NCBI RefSeq assembly: GCF_006346335.1
Contig: NZ_VDMC01000001.1
Coordinates: forward strand, 496,001-560,000
Source: Aequorivita sinensis
Lineage (GTDB): Bacteria; Bacteroidota; Bacteroidia; Flavobacteriales; Flavobacteriaceae
DNA: 64,000 nt
Direction of reading: 5' to 3'
Below are positions 8,613 through 16,735 of the stretch, one piece after another (the first letter of the stretch is position 1; the number at the start of each line of letters is the position of its first letter). Under the pieces are notes generated by a model. It ran no database searches. It had not been told where the DNA came from and saw only the letters and a list, made by a program, of their open reading frames with translations. The position numbers were made by a program, and so were the translations under genes.

Positions 8613-9113
8613 ATGGAAACATTATTAAACGATTTTTCTCCAGGGCTGTTCATGATGCAAACAGTCTTATTAATAGTGCTTATTTTACTAATGGTAAAAT
8701 TTGCTTGGAAGCCTATCTTAAATTCATTAAATGAAAGAGAAGAAGGAATTCAAGGAGCACTAGATGCTGCTGAAAAAGCAAAACTTGAAATGGCAAACCT
8801 TCAGGCGGACAATGAAAGATTGTTACAGGAGGCACGTACAGAGCGTGAAGCTATGCTAAAAGAAGCTCGTGAGATTAAAACAAAAATGATCTCTGACGCT
8901 AAAGAAGAAGCTAAAGAAGAAGCAGATAAAATGATTACTCAAGCTCAAGGAGCTATTGAGAGTGAGAAAAAAGCTGCAATTGCTGAAATGAAAGCAACTG
9001 TAGCAACACTATCTTTAGAAATTGCTGAAAAAGTAGTAAAAAGCGAACTTTCAGACAATGGCAAGCAAATGAAGCTTGTAAATGAAATGTTAAGTGACGC
9101 AAAATTAAACTAA
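8613..9113 (+). CDS. atpF: ATP synthase Fo subunit b
   Basis: A 166-residue protein with an N-terminal membrane anchor (about residues 10-30) and a long charged coiled coil rich in Glu, Lys and Ala (FAWKPILNSLNEREEGIQ, then repeated AKEEAKEEA). This is the peripheral stalk joining subunit a to the F1 head through delta. It is followed six bases later by atpH. Confidence 0.93.
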   Translation: METLLNDFSPGLFMMQTVLLIVLILLMVKFAWKPILNSLNEREEGIQGALDAAEKAKLEMANLQADNERLLQEARTEREAMLKEAREIKTKMISDAKEEAKEEADKMITQAQGAIESEKKAAIAEMKATVATLSLEIAEKVVKSELSDNGKQMKLVNEMLSDAKLN

Positions 9114-9119
9114 TATTCA

Positions 9120-9656
9120 ATGAGCAGAGCAGCTATACGATACGCGAAAGCAATTTTGCAGAAGGCAAACCAGAACAACACCGAGGCTGTTGTTTTTGGC
9201 GATATGCAATCTGTGTATAAAACCATTGAAGGCAGTCGCGAATTGCAAACAGTACTTCAAAGTCCTGTTATAAAAGCCAACGATAAAAAGGAAGCTTTGC
9301 TAAAAATATTCAGTGGTCAATCAGAAGCTACACACTCTCTAATTAATGTATTGGTGGATAATAAACGTGCACCATTATTAAGAGCTGTGGCAAAAAGCTA
9401 TATAGATATTTATAACGACCATCAAGGTGTAAAAGCCGCAACTGTTATAACAGCAGTACCACTTACCTCTGAACTTGAAGCTAATGTAATGGCTAAAGTA
9501 AAGGAGTTAACGGGTAGTGATAAAGTAACACTAAAAAGTGAGGTTGATCCCGCAATAATTGGTGGGTTTATCCTTAAGGTTGGCGATATTCAATACAACG
9601 CGAGTATCTCAAACCAATTAGGAAATTTAAAAAGAGAATTTTCAAAATCAATATAA
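9120..9656 (+). CDS. atpH: ATP synthase F1 subunit delta
   Basis: A 178-residue protein starting MSRAAIRYAKAIL, the usual AtpH opening. It has an all-helical N-terminal domain and the C-terminal signature DPAIIGGFILKVGDIQYNAS (OSCP/delta). It connects the b stalk to the top of the alpha3beta3 hexamer. The gene order b-delta-alpha is as expected. Confidence 0.94.
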   Translation: MSRAAIRYAKAILQKANQNNTEAVVFGDMQSVYKTIEGSRELQTVLQSPVIKANDKKEALLKIFSGQSEATHSLINVLVDNKRAPLLRAVAKSYIDIYNDHQGVKAATVITAVPLTSELEANVMAKVKELTGSDKVTLKSEVDPAIIGGFILKVGDIQYNASISNQLGNLKREFSKSI

Positions 9657-9724
9657 TTAAAATTTACTGGTGCAGGTTTTTAAGGCCACATTCCTGAAAA
9701 CTACCACCTAAAACCTAGATAAAA

Positions 9725-11305
9725 ATGGCAGAAGTAAAACCAGCTGAAGTATCAGCAATTTTAAAGCAACAACTTACAGGTTACGAAGCAACTGCTTCCC
9801 TGGATGAAGTAGGAACTGTTTTAACCGTAGGTGACGGTATTGTTCGCGCATACGGACTTTCAAACGCCGAATATGGTGAATTGGTGGCTTTTGAAAGTGG
9901 TCTTGAAGGTATTGTATTGAACCTTGAAGAGGACAACGTAGGTATCGTACTTTTAGGTCCTTCAAAAGAAGTAAAAGAAGGTTCAACAGTAAAACGTACT
10001 CAGCGTATCGCATCGCTTAATGTAGGTGAAGGTATTGTTGGTCGTGTGGTAAACACATTAGGTCAGCCTATCGATGGTAAAGGTCCTATAACTGGTGAAA
10101 CTTACGAAATGCCTTTGGAGCGTAAAGCACCAGGAGTTATTTATCGTCAGCCGGTAACTGAGCCACTTCAAACAGGTATTAAGTCTATCGATGCAATGAT
10201 TCCTGTTGGCCGTGGTCAACGTGAGCTTGTAATTGGTGACCGTCAAACTGGTAAATCTACAGTATGTATTGATACCATTTTGAATCAAAAAGAATTTTAT
10301 GATGCAGGTGAGCCTGTATACTGTATATATGTTGCTGTTGGACAAAAAGCTTCTACTGTTGCAAACATTGCAAACGTACTAGAAGAAAAAGGTGCAATGG
10401 CTTATACAACTATTGTTGCGGCAAACGCATCAGATCCTGCTCCAATGCAGGTGTATGCTCCTTTCGCAGGTGCTGCAATTGGTGAGTACTTCCGTGATAC
10501 TGGTCGTCCAGCCTTGATTGTATTTGATGATTTATCTAAACAAGCGGTAGCATACCGTGAGGTGTCGCTTCTTCTTCGTCGTCCACCAGGACGTGAGGCT
10601 TACCCTGGAGACGTTTTCTTCTTGCACTCAAGATTACTTGAGCGTGCAGCAAAAGTTATTGCTGATGACGATATTGCAAAAGAAATGAACGATCTTCCAG
10701 ATTCATTAAAAGGAATCGTAAAAGGTGGTGGATCATTAACTGCACTTCCAATTATTGAAACACAAGCAGGTGACGTTTCTGCTTATATTCCAACAAACGT
10801 TATTTCGATTACAGATGGACAGATTTTCCTTGATGGTGATTTGTTTAACTCTGGTGTTCGTCCAGCAATTAACGTGGGTATTTCGGTATCTCGTGTAGGG
10901 GGTAATGCTCAGATTAAATCGATGAAAAAAGTAGCAGGTACTTTAAAACTGGATCAAGCAGCTTTCCGTGAATTGGAAGCCTTCGCAAAATTCGGTTCAG
11001 ACTTAGATGCTGCAACTTTAAATGTAATTGAAAAAGGTAAACGTAACGTAGAGATATTAAAGCAATCTGAAAACGATCCTTACACAGTAGAAGATCAAAT
11101 TGCAATTATTTATGCAGGTTCTAAAAACTTGATGCGTAACGTACCAGTAGAAAAGGTAAAAGAATTTGAAAGAGATTATCTAGAAATGCTTAACCTAAAG
11201 CACAGAGATACTCTAGATGCACTAAAAGCTGGTAAGCTTACAGACGAAGCAATTGACGTAATGGTGTCTGTTGCTAACGATGTGTCTGCGAAATATAAAA
11301 AGTAA
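9725..11305 (+). CDS. atpA: ATP synthase F1 subunit alpha
   Basis: A 526-residue protein with the P-loop GDRQTGKST and the alpha/beta signature [13 protein letters not shown]. The non-catalytic nucleotide-binding subunit of F1. Its stop codon overlaps the first bases of a 17-bp inverted repeat, and a foreign-looking four-helix gene separates it from atpG, whereas alpha and gamma genes normally abut. The beta and epsilon genes (atpD, atpC) are not in the window, in line with their separate location in Bacteroidota. Confidence 0.97.
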   Translation: MAEVKPAEVSAILKQQLTGYEATASLDEVGTVLTVGDGIVRAYGLSNAEYGELVAFESGLEGIVLNLEEDNVGIVLLGPSKEVKEGSTVKRTQRIASLNVGEGIVGRVVNTLGQPIDGKGPITGETYEMPLERKAPGVIYRQPVTEPLQTGIKSIDAMIPVGRGQRELVIGDRQTGKSTVCIDTILNQKEFYDAGEPVYCIYVAVGQKASTVANIANVLEEKGAMAYTTIVAANASDPAPMQVYAPFAGAAIGEYFRDTGRPALIVFDDLSKQAVAYREVSLLLRRPPGREAYPGDVFFLHSRLLERAAKVIADDDIAKEMNDLPDSLKGIVKGGGSLTALPIIETQAGDVSAYIPTNVISITDGQIFLDGDLFNSGVRPAINVGISVSRVGGNAQIKSMKKVAGTLKLDQAAFRELEAFAKFGSDLDAATLNVIEKGKRNVEILKQSENDPYTVEDQIAIIYAGSKNLMRNVPVEKVKEFERDYLEMLNLKHRDTLDALKAGKLTDEAIDVMVSVANDVSAKYKK

Positions 11306-11360
11306 TTCAGAATTATGAATTCGGAATTATGAATTATCAATTTATTCATAATTCTGAATT
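11304..11360. repeat. 17-bp perfect inverted repeat after atpA
   Basis: AATTCAGAATTATGAAT (11304-11320) and its exact reverse complement (11344-11360) flank a 23-nt AT-rich spacer that contains further copies of the GAATTATGAATT theme. The left arm starts inside the atpA stop codon; the right arm precedes the four-helix gene by 20 bp. Confidence 0.9.
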
Positions 11361-11361
11361 C
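11347..11361 (+). repeat. Direct repeat, left copy, flanking the four-helix gene
   Basis: CATAATTCTGAATTC here is repeated exactly at 11721-11735, just after the four-helix gene. The two copies bracket the gene at a distance of 374 bp, like a cassette boundary or duplicated target. Confidence 0.85.
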
Positions 11362-11380
11362 TAAATTCATATTTGATAGA

Positions 11381-11725
11381 ATGGCGTATAAGCCTCGAAA
11401 TAATGCAATTGTTGACAAGTCATTTTATTTTGCTTGTAAAATTGTTGTTTATTCAGAGGAGTTAAAGGCGAATCGACATTACGAAATAGCCAATCAAATT
11501 TTAAAATCTGGAACGAGTATAGGTGCAAACGTGAGAGAATCCCAACGTAGTGTAAGTACCAAAGATTTTAAAAATAAACTGGGAATTGCTTTGAAAGAAG
11601 CTGAAGAAACGGAATATTGGTTAGATATCATTGATGAAACAAACATCTATCCAGTTCCAAAAGGAATGTACGAAGATTGTGATGAATTAATGAGATTGTT
11701 AGTGTCGATTATAAAAAACTCATAA
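11381..11725 (+). CDS. Four-helix bundle protein (S23/IVP family)
   Basis: A 114-residue protein of the four-helix bundle family first known from 23S rRNA intervening sequences: DKSFYFACKIVVYSEEL, then ILKSGTSIGANVRESQ, then GIALKEAEETEYWLDII. Members form pentamers with a basic surface suggesting nucleic-acid binding; their role is unknown. Here the gene sits between atpA and atpG in the same direction, bounded by AT-rich palindromic repeats, and its stop codon lies inside the right-hand direct repeat. It has no known role in ATP synthase and looks like a mobile passenger that settled without breaking the operon. Confidence 0.88.
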   Translation: MAYKPRNNAIVDKSFYFACKIVVYSEELKANRHYEIANQILKSGTSIGANVRESQRSVSTKDFKNKLGIALKEAEETEYWLDIIDETNIYPVPKGMYEDCDELMRLLVSIIKNS

Positions 11726-11735
11726 TTCTGAATTC
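11721..11735 (+). repeat. Direct repeat, right copy, flanking the four-helix gene
   Basis: Exact second copy of CATAATTCTGAATTC, followed by more of the ATAATTCATAATT theme up to 11748. It begins two bases before the TAA of the four-helix gene and ends 20 bp before the atpG ATG. Confidence 0.85.
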
Positions 11736-11754
11736 ATAATTCATAATTGAAAAA

Positions 11755-12630
11755 ATGGCGAATTTAAAAGAAATACGTAACAGAATATCATCCGTTAGTT
11801 CAACGATGCAGATTACTAGTGCCATGAAAATGGTATCGGCTGCAAAATTGAAGAAGGCTCAGGATGCAATTACAGCAATGCGTCCTTATTCTGAAAAACT
11901 TACTGAACTTTTACAAAATTTAAGTGCAACGCTTGGAGAAGACAGCGGAAGCAAATATTCAGACCAACGCGAGGTAAATAAAGTTTTGGTGGTTGCCATT
12001 ACCAGTAATCGTGGTTTGGCGGGAGCTTTTAACTCAAACATCATAAAACAAGCTAGAAACTTGGCAGCTGAAACGTATGCTGGGAAGCAAGTAGATTTTA
12101 TGACGCTTGGGAAAAAAGGGAATGACATTCTGAAAAAATTCGGAACGGTAATCGAAAATAACAACAATATTTTAGATGACTTAACATTCGAAAACTCTTC
12201 AGACATTGCTCAAAACCTAATGGATTTATTCTCTGAAGGCAAGTACGATAAAATTGTAGTGGTTTATAACCATTTCAAAAACGCGGCTACACAGTTAGTA
12301 ATGGCTGAGCAGTTCTTACCTATTTTACCTCCAAAAGCAATGGAAGGTGAAGCAGCAAGCACAACTGAAACAGCTTACATTTTTGAACCTTCCAAAGAAG
12401 AAATTGTTGAATCTTTAATTCCGAAAAGCTTAAAAACTCAGTTGTTTAAAGCTCTTCGTGATAGTGTTGCTAGTGAACACGGTGCACGTATGACTGCGAT
12501 GCACAAAGCAACCGACAACGCAACCGAGCTTCGCGATTCATTAAAACTTCAATACAACAAAGCACGTCAAGCAGCTATTACCAATGAAATCCTTGAGATT
12601 GTTGGTGGTGCAGAGGCATTGGCAGGATAG
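11755..12630 (+). CDS. atpG: ATP synthase F1 subunit gamma
   Basis: A 291-residue protein with both terminal helices of the rotor shaft: N-terminal IRNRISSVSSTMQITSAMKM and C-terminal ASEHGARMTAMHKATDNA (ATP synthase gamma signature). It couples c-ring rotation to catalysis. It is the last gene of this operon, followed by palindromes and two terminator-like hairpins. Confidence 0.96.
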   Translation: MANLKEIRNRISSVSSTMQITSAMKMVSAAKLKKAQDAITAMRPYSEKLTELLQNLSATLGEDSGSKYSDQREVNKVLVVAITSNRGLAGAFNSNIIKQARNLAAETYAGKQVDFMTLGKKGNDILKKFGTVIENNNNILDDLTFENSSDIAQNLMDLFSEGKYDKIVVVYNHFKNAATQLVMAEQFLPILPPKAMEGEAASTTETAYIFEPSKEEIVESLIPKSLKTQLFKALRDSVASEHGARMTAMHKATDNATELRDSLKLQYNKARQAAITNEILEIVGGAEALAG

Positions 12631-12648
12631 CTTCGGCTGCGCTTAGTT

Positions 12649-12682
12649 ACCGAGCCTCGGTTTATCCCGTATTAATTCGGGA
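12649..12682. repeat. Paired intergenic palindromes after atpG
   Basis: ACCGAG-C-CTCGGT (12649-12661) is followed at once by TCCCG...CGGGA (12665-12669 with 12678-12682). Two adjacent small hairpins just after the stop resemble dispersed intergenic palindromes (REP-like) rather than a terminator, because no T-run follows. Confidence 0.6.
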
Positions 12683-12714
12683 AACTCAGCTAACTTTGTT
12701 ATTATAAATTATTT

Positions 12715-12744
12715 AAAAGCCTTTCGAAATCGGAAGGCTTTTTT
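12715..12744 (+). terminator. Intrinsic terminator of the atp operon
   Basis: AAAAGCCTTTC / GGAAGGCTTTT stem with a 6-nt loop and a T-run, 85 nt after atpG. Confidence 0.85.
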
Positions 12745-12769
12745 AGTTCATAAATATTAATTTTTTCCT

Positions 12770-12806
12770 AAACCTATCTATGTAATATTATGTTGGTAGG
12801 TTTTTT
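12770..12806 (+). terminator. Second terminator-like hairpin before the lipoprotein gene
   Basis: AAACCTATC pairs with GGTAGGTTT (one G-U pair), followed by six T. It lies 28 nt before the next ATG, so it may back up the atp terminator or act as a leader attenuator of the lipoprotein gene. Confidence 0.5.
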
Positions 12807-12833
12807 GTTCAATAAAATTCGTAATTTTCCAAT

Positions 12834-13346
12834 ATGATAAAGCAAATAACTATAATACTGACCCTCCCAATCATTCTCTTTAGCCTTTCTAGCTGCGGAG
12901 GAATGAAGAATACGAACAGCAAAAAACTTGTTCAAGACCCTCCTTTTAGAGTAATTGAAGCCTTCTACCAAAATTGGGTAGCCGGAGTAGAAGAAGGCGG
13001 TTCGGGAGTAAATATCCACCTTACTTTTAGTGAAAAAGATGCCGATGTATTGATTCAAAATATCTACTTCAGAAATGCTATCCTAGAAGCCAAAGGAAAC
13101 ATAAACGCGCCTAATAAATTTGTTGGATACTTAACAAATAACACTAAACGAGACGTAATTATGGATGCAGACCCAATGAAAGAAGCTAAAAACACTATTT
13201 CAGACGAATTTCCATTTCAATTGAAAGATAACGAGGCGGTAGTTGAATATTGGTATGGTGGAAAAAAGAATTATTATAAAATCGGAAATATTTCGCAAAG
13301 AGATATGATTCCGTATCCTCAGGCTAATCCAAATCAGCACGAATAG
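12834..13346 (+). CDS. Predicted lipoprotein of unknown function
   Basis: A 170-residue protein with a signal peptide ending LFSLSSC followed by GGMKN, a lipobox. The mature part contains alternating hydrophobic residues (VNIHLTFSEKDADVLIQNIYF) suggesting a small beta fold. I do not recognise a family. It stands alone between the atp terminators and a repeat-bearing gap. Confidence 0.65.
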   Translation: MIKQITIILTLPIILFSLSSCGGMKNTNSKKLVQDPPFRVIEAFYQNWVAGVEEGGSGVNIHLTFSEKDADVLIQNIYFRNAILEAKGNINAPNKFVGYLTNNTKRDVIMDADPMKEAKNTISDEFPFQLKDNEAVVEYWYGGKKNYYKIGNISQRDMIPYPQANPNQHE

Positions 13347-13371
13347 ATAGCTATATCCTGCTAAGGAGTGA

Positions 13372-13427
13372 GTCTTACGTCTTATGTCTTTCAGTCCCGA
13401 TAGCTATCGGGACGGTCTTACGTCTTA
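13372..13427. repeat. 20-bp perfect palindrome framed by 13-bp direct repeats
   Basis: GTCCCGATAGCTATCGGGAC (13394-13413) is a perfect palindrome. It is bracketed by GTCTTACGTCTTA at 13372-13384 and 13415-13427. The arrangement lies in the 159-bp gap between the lipoprotein and dehydrogenase genes and has no T-run. It looks like a dispersed palindromic element inserted into, or carrying, a short duplicated tract. Confidence 0.85.
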
Positions 13428-13505
13428 ACCAGACACCACTAATTTCTATTCAATAATGAACCAATCTGAAAAGAAAACTTCTTGAAATTATAATACCTTC
13501 CTATT

Positions 13506-14447
13506 ATGAAAATCCTTCACCTAGATAACAATCATCCTTTACTATTAAAAATGTTGAAGGATGCCGGATTTACGAACGAAGAAAATTACACAATTTCTAA
13601 AGCCGATACAGAGGAAATTATTTCAGAATATGATGGTATTGTAATCCGCAGCCGTTTCAACATTGACAAGCAGTTTCTCGATGCTGCCAAAAACCTGAAA
13701 TTTATTGCTCGAGTTGGCGCTGGACTAGAAAGTATCGACATCGATTACGCAGTAAAGCTCGGAGTGAAGCTAATTGCCGCCCCAGAAGGCAATAGAAACG
13801 CTGTAGGCGAACATTCACTCGGGATGCTTCTTTCGCTATTCAATAACTTAAACAAGGCCGATAAGGAGGTTAAAAACGGTCTTTGGAATCGAGAAGCCAA
13901 TCGTGGAATAGAACTAGACGGAAAAACTGTTGGTATCATTGGTTATGGCAATATGGGGAAAGCATTTTCCAGAAAACTTAGCGGTTTTGATTGCGAAGTA
14001 CTTTGTTTTGATATAAAAGAAAATGTAGGGGATAATAATGCAAAACAGGTTTCATTAAAAGAACTTCAGCAACAAGCAGATGTCCTAAGCCTTCATACAC
14101 CTTGGACCCCTTTAACTGATAAAATGATTGATGCTGAGTTTATAAATGCCTTCTCAAAGTCTTTTTGGCTTATAAACACCGCACGCGGAAAAAGTGTGAT
14201 TACCGCAGATTTAGTTTCAGCATTAAAATCTGGAAAAATTTTGGGTGCAGGATTGGATGTATTAGAATTTGAAAAACTCTCTTTTGAAACACTTTTTGAT
14301 TCAGATAATCTACCAAATTCATTGAAAGAGCTTTTTGCAATGGACAATGTAATTTTAAGTCCGCATATTGCGGGTTGGACGGTGGAAAGCAAGGAGAAAC
14401 TCGCTACAGTAATTGCTGAAAAAATTATTAGAACTTTTAAAAATTAG
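13506..14447 (+). CDS. D-2-hydroxyacid dehydrogenase (phosphoglycerate dehydrogenase-like)
   Basis: A 313-residue NAD-dependent oxidoreductase. The Rossmann motif GIIGYGNMG is followed by an acidic residue in CFDIKEN, indicating NAD rather than NADP. Catalytic residues are visible: Arg in NTARGKS, Glu in LDVLEFE and His in SPHIAGW. The N-terminal half (IVIRSRFNIDKQFLDAA) resembles SerA, but the regulatory ACT domain is missing, so substrate could be 3-phosphoglycerate or another 2-hydroxyacid. A VOC-family gene follows two bases later, suggesting an operon. Confidence 0.85.
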   Translation: MKILHLDNNHPLLLKMLKDAGFTNEENYTISKADTEEIISEYDGIVIRSRFNIDKQFLDAAKNLKFIARVGAGLESIDIDYAVKLGVKLIAAPEGNRNAVGEHSLGMLLSLFNNLNKADKEVKNGLWNREANRGIELDGKTVGIIGYGNMGKAFSRKLSGFDCEVLCFDIKENVGDNNAKQVSLKELQQQADVLSLHTPWTPLTDKMIDAEFINAFSKSFWLINTARGKSVITADLVSALKSGKILGAGLDVLEFEKLSFETLFDSDNLPNSLKELFAMDNVILSPHIAGWTVESKEKLATVIAEKIIRTFKN

Positions 14448-14449
14448 AG

Positions 14450-14836
14450 ATGAAGAATAGAGTAACAGGAATTGGAGGATTATTTTTTAAGACAAAAGAC
14501 CCAGACAAAACGAAGGAATGGTACAAAAACCACTTGGGATTAAACACAGATAATTACGGTTGTACCTTTTGGTGGACGGATGAAAACGGCAACAAATGCT
14601 CTACACAATGGAGCCCTTTTAAAGCCGATACCGAATATTTTTCTCCAAGCGAAAAAGACTTTATGTTCAACTATCGCGTGGAAAATTTAGAAGAACTTTT
14701 AGAAGTATTAAAAGCAGAAGGGGTGACAATTGTAGGTGAAATGCAAGAATTCGAGTACGGGAAATTTGGTTGGATTTTAGATCCTGAAGGAAATAAAATT
14801 GAACTTTGGGAACCTGTTGACAGTGCCTTTTTATGA
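14450..14836 (+). CDS. VOC-family (glyoxalase/bleomycin-resistance-like) protein
   Basis: A 128-residue protein with the two beta-alpha-beta-beta-beta modules of the vicinal oxygen chelate fold: GIGGLFFKTKDPDKTKEWY at the start and GWILDPEGNKIELWEP at the end, the Glu of IELW being a usual metal ligand. Substrate cannot be told. It starts two bases after the dehydrogenase stop and ends one base before the convergent acyltransferase gene. Confidence 0.85.
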   Translation: MKNRVTGIGGLFFKTKDPDKTKEWYKNHLGLNTDNYGCTFWWTDENGNKCSTQWSPFKADTEYFSPSEKDFMFNYRVENLEELLEVLKAEGVTIVGEMQEFEYGKFGWILDPEGNKIELWEPVDSAFL

Positions 14837-14837
14837 C

Positions 14838-16685
14838 CTAATTTTTTGACTCCTTCTCTTTTGTTTCAACACCTGCATCATTATCAGTAATTTCCGAGTA
14901 CTTTTTCTCTAACTCAGCTTGAAATTCCTCCATAACCGGTTTTACAGTGCTTTCTGGCAAATCTGCAATACGAATATACATTAAACCATCCACTGCATTG
15001 TTAAACAAAGGATCCACGTTAAATGCAACAACCTTGGCGTTTTGCTTGATATATTTTTTAATAAGAACTGGCAATCGAAGACTTCCAGGCTCCACTTCGT
15101 CAATTATTTTATCGAATTTATTGAGATCCGCCTCACTTTCATCAAAAATGAAGTCTTTATCGGCATCCTTCAATTTTACTTTGTATTCTTTCTTCGGATT
15201 GATGTATTGCGCCACATATGGATCGTAGTAGTTCGATTTCATAAACTCTATCATCAAACCTTTCGAAAACTCTGAAAACTTATTGCTAATACTCACTCCT
15301 CCAATCAAGTAGCTGTGCTCTGGATAGCGCAGGGTGGTATGAACAATTCCCTTCCAAAGTAAAAACAATGGCATTGGCCGCAATTGGTATTCCTTAATAA
15401 CAAAAGCACGGCCCATTTCAATGGATTTGCTCATCATTTCATATAATTCTGGCTCAAAACGAAAGAGATCTTGTAGGTAGAAACCGTCAATTCCAAAGCG
15501 TGCAAATATCTCTGAACCTAAACCCATTCTATAGGCTCCAGCCATTTTACGGGCGTCATTATCCCATAAAAACATATGGTGATAATAGCTGTCAAACTTA
15601 TCGAGGTCTGTACTGTTATTTGTTCCTTCACCTACTTCGCGAAAAGTAATTTCACGTAACCGTCCAATTTCCTGTAAGATATAAGGAATGGAATCTGCCT
15701 GCGCTAAGAACACCTCATAATTTTTACTTACTAAAAGACGCTTATCATTGTCGCGAAGTTTTTCAATTTCGGCTTCCATTGCTTGCAGCGGAATTGGTCC
15801 AGCAATTTTTTTAGGTGGTTTTGGAAATTTTAATGTTTTTGGGATGCTGTCCAACAGTTTTTTCTTCTCAAAAGGATTAGAAAGCATATAGGTTTTCTTC
15901 CTAAGAAACTCGGTAAAATCTGATAATGATTCGTGTTCTTTTTGGTCGTTTACAGAAATTGGATTTCCAATTCGAACTTTTATTAATCGCTCTTTTTGGG
16001 TAAGAAGTTCTGATGGAAGCTTGGCTGTACGTAAGGTGTCACTAATCTTAGCCATACGGTAAAACAACTTGCTGTTTTTTGCGTGAAAATAGATCGGGAC
16101 AACCGGCACCTCGGCTTTTTTAACCAATTTCATCGCAGCTTCTTCCCAAGGCTTATCAACCAAAAGTTTTTCTTCTCTATAGGTCGAAACCTCTCCGGCA
16201 GGAAAAATTCCTAGCGGATTACCTTCTCGTAGATGTGTAATAGCTGCTTTAAAACCTGCAACACTAGACTTTACATCCTTTCTATCTTCAAAAGGATTTA
16301 CAGGCATTACATAGGGCTTTAGAGGCTCGATTCTATGTAAAAGAAAGTTGGCAATAATTTTAAAATCGGGGCGGTGTTCTAACAGTAATTTTAACAGAAG
16401 AATCCCGTCGATCCCACCTAATGGATGGTTGGAAATGGTTATAAAAGCCCCTGTTTTAGGGATTCTACGAAGATCTTCTTCGGGAATTTCGAATTTTATT
16501 TCAAACTCTTCAAGCAGTGCATTTACAAATTCAAGATCCTGGAGATGCTTGTTTCTATCGTAAATTTTATTCAGCGTGGTAATGTTTAAAATCTTCATTA
16601 AAGACCAGCCCATAAATGTGCCTAGAAAGCCGAATTTATCTACGTTTATTGCTTTTGCAACTTCCTTTGCGTTGACTAATCCCAT
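14838..16685 (-). CDS. olsF: OlsF-like bifunctional acyltransferase for aminolipid synthesis
   Basis: A 615-residue two-domain protein. The N-terminal part (about residues 40-290) is a PlsC-type O-acyltransferase with NHPLGGIDG (His87 and Asp93, a HX5D spacing instead of the usual HX4D) and FPAGEVSTY. The C-terminal part (about 320-520) is an OlsB-type GNAT N-acyltransferase (EIGRLREITFREVGEG; AGAYRMGLG). This order matches OlsF, which in F. johnsoniae and Serratia makes ornithine lipid from ornithine and two acyl-ACPs; related fusions make glycine lipids. Phosphorus-free aminolipids are abundant in flavobacterial membranes. Which amino acid is used cannot be read from the sequence. Confidence 0.8.
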   Translation of the reverse strand: MGLVNAKEVAKAINVDKFGFLGTFMGWSLMKILNITTLNKIYDRNKHLQDLEFVNALLEEFEIKFEIPEEDLRRIPKTGAFITISNHPLGGIDGILLLKLLLEHRPDFKIIANFLLHRIEPLKPYVMPVNPFEDRKDVKSSVAGFKAAITHLREGNPLGIFPAGEVSTYREEKLLVDKPWEEAAMKLVKKAEVPVVPIYFHAKNSKLFYRMAKISDTLRTAKLPSELLTQKERLIKVRIGNPISVNDQKEHESLSDFTEFLRKKTYMLSNPFEKKKLLDSIPKTLKFPKPPKKIAGPIPLQAMEAEIEKLRDNDKRLLVSKNYEVFLAQADSIPYILQEIGRLREITFREVGEGTNNSTDLDKFDSYYHHMFLWDNDARKMAGAYRMGLGSEIFARFGIDGFYLQDLFRFEPELYEMMSKSIEMGRAFVIKEYQLRPMPLFLLWKGIVHTTLRYPEHSYLIGGVSISNKFSEFSKGLMIEFMKSNYYDPYVAQYINPKKEYKVKLKDADKDFIFDESEADLNKFDKIIDEVEPGSLRLPVLIKKYIKQNAKVVAFNVDPLFNNAVDGLMYIRIADLPESTVKPVMEEFQAELEKKYSEITDNDAGVETKEKESKN

Positions 16686-16735
16686 GAAATATTTTAGCTG
16701 TTTATATCCAACAAATATAGCGAAACCGATTGATA

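Noticed and set aside
7068-12630. Missing atpD and atpC taken as an operon deletion
   Set aside because: In Bacteroidota the beta and epsilon genes normally lie at a separate locus, so their absence here is expected.
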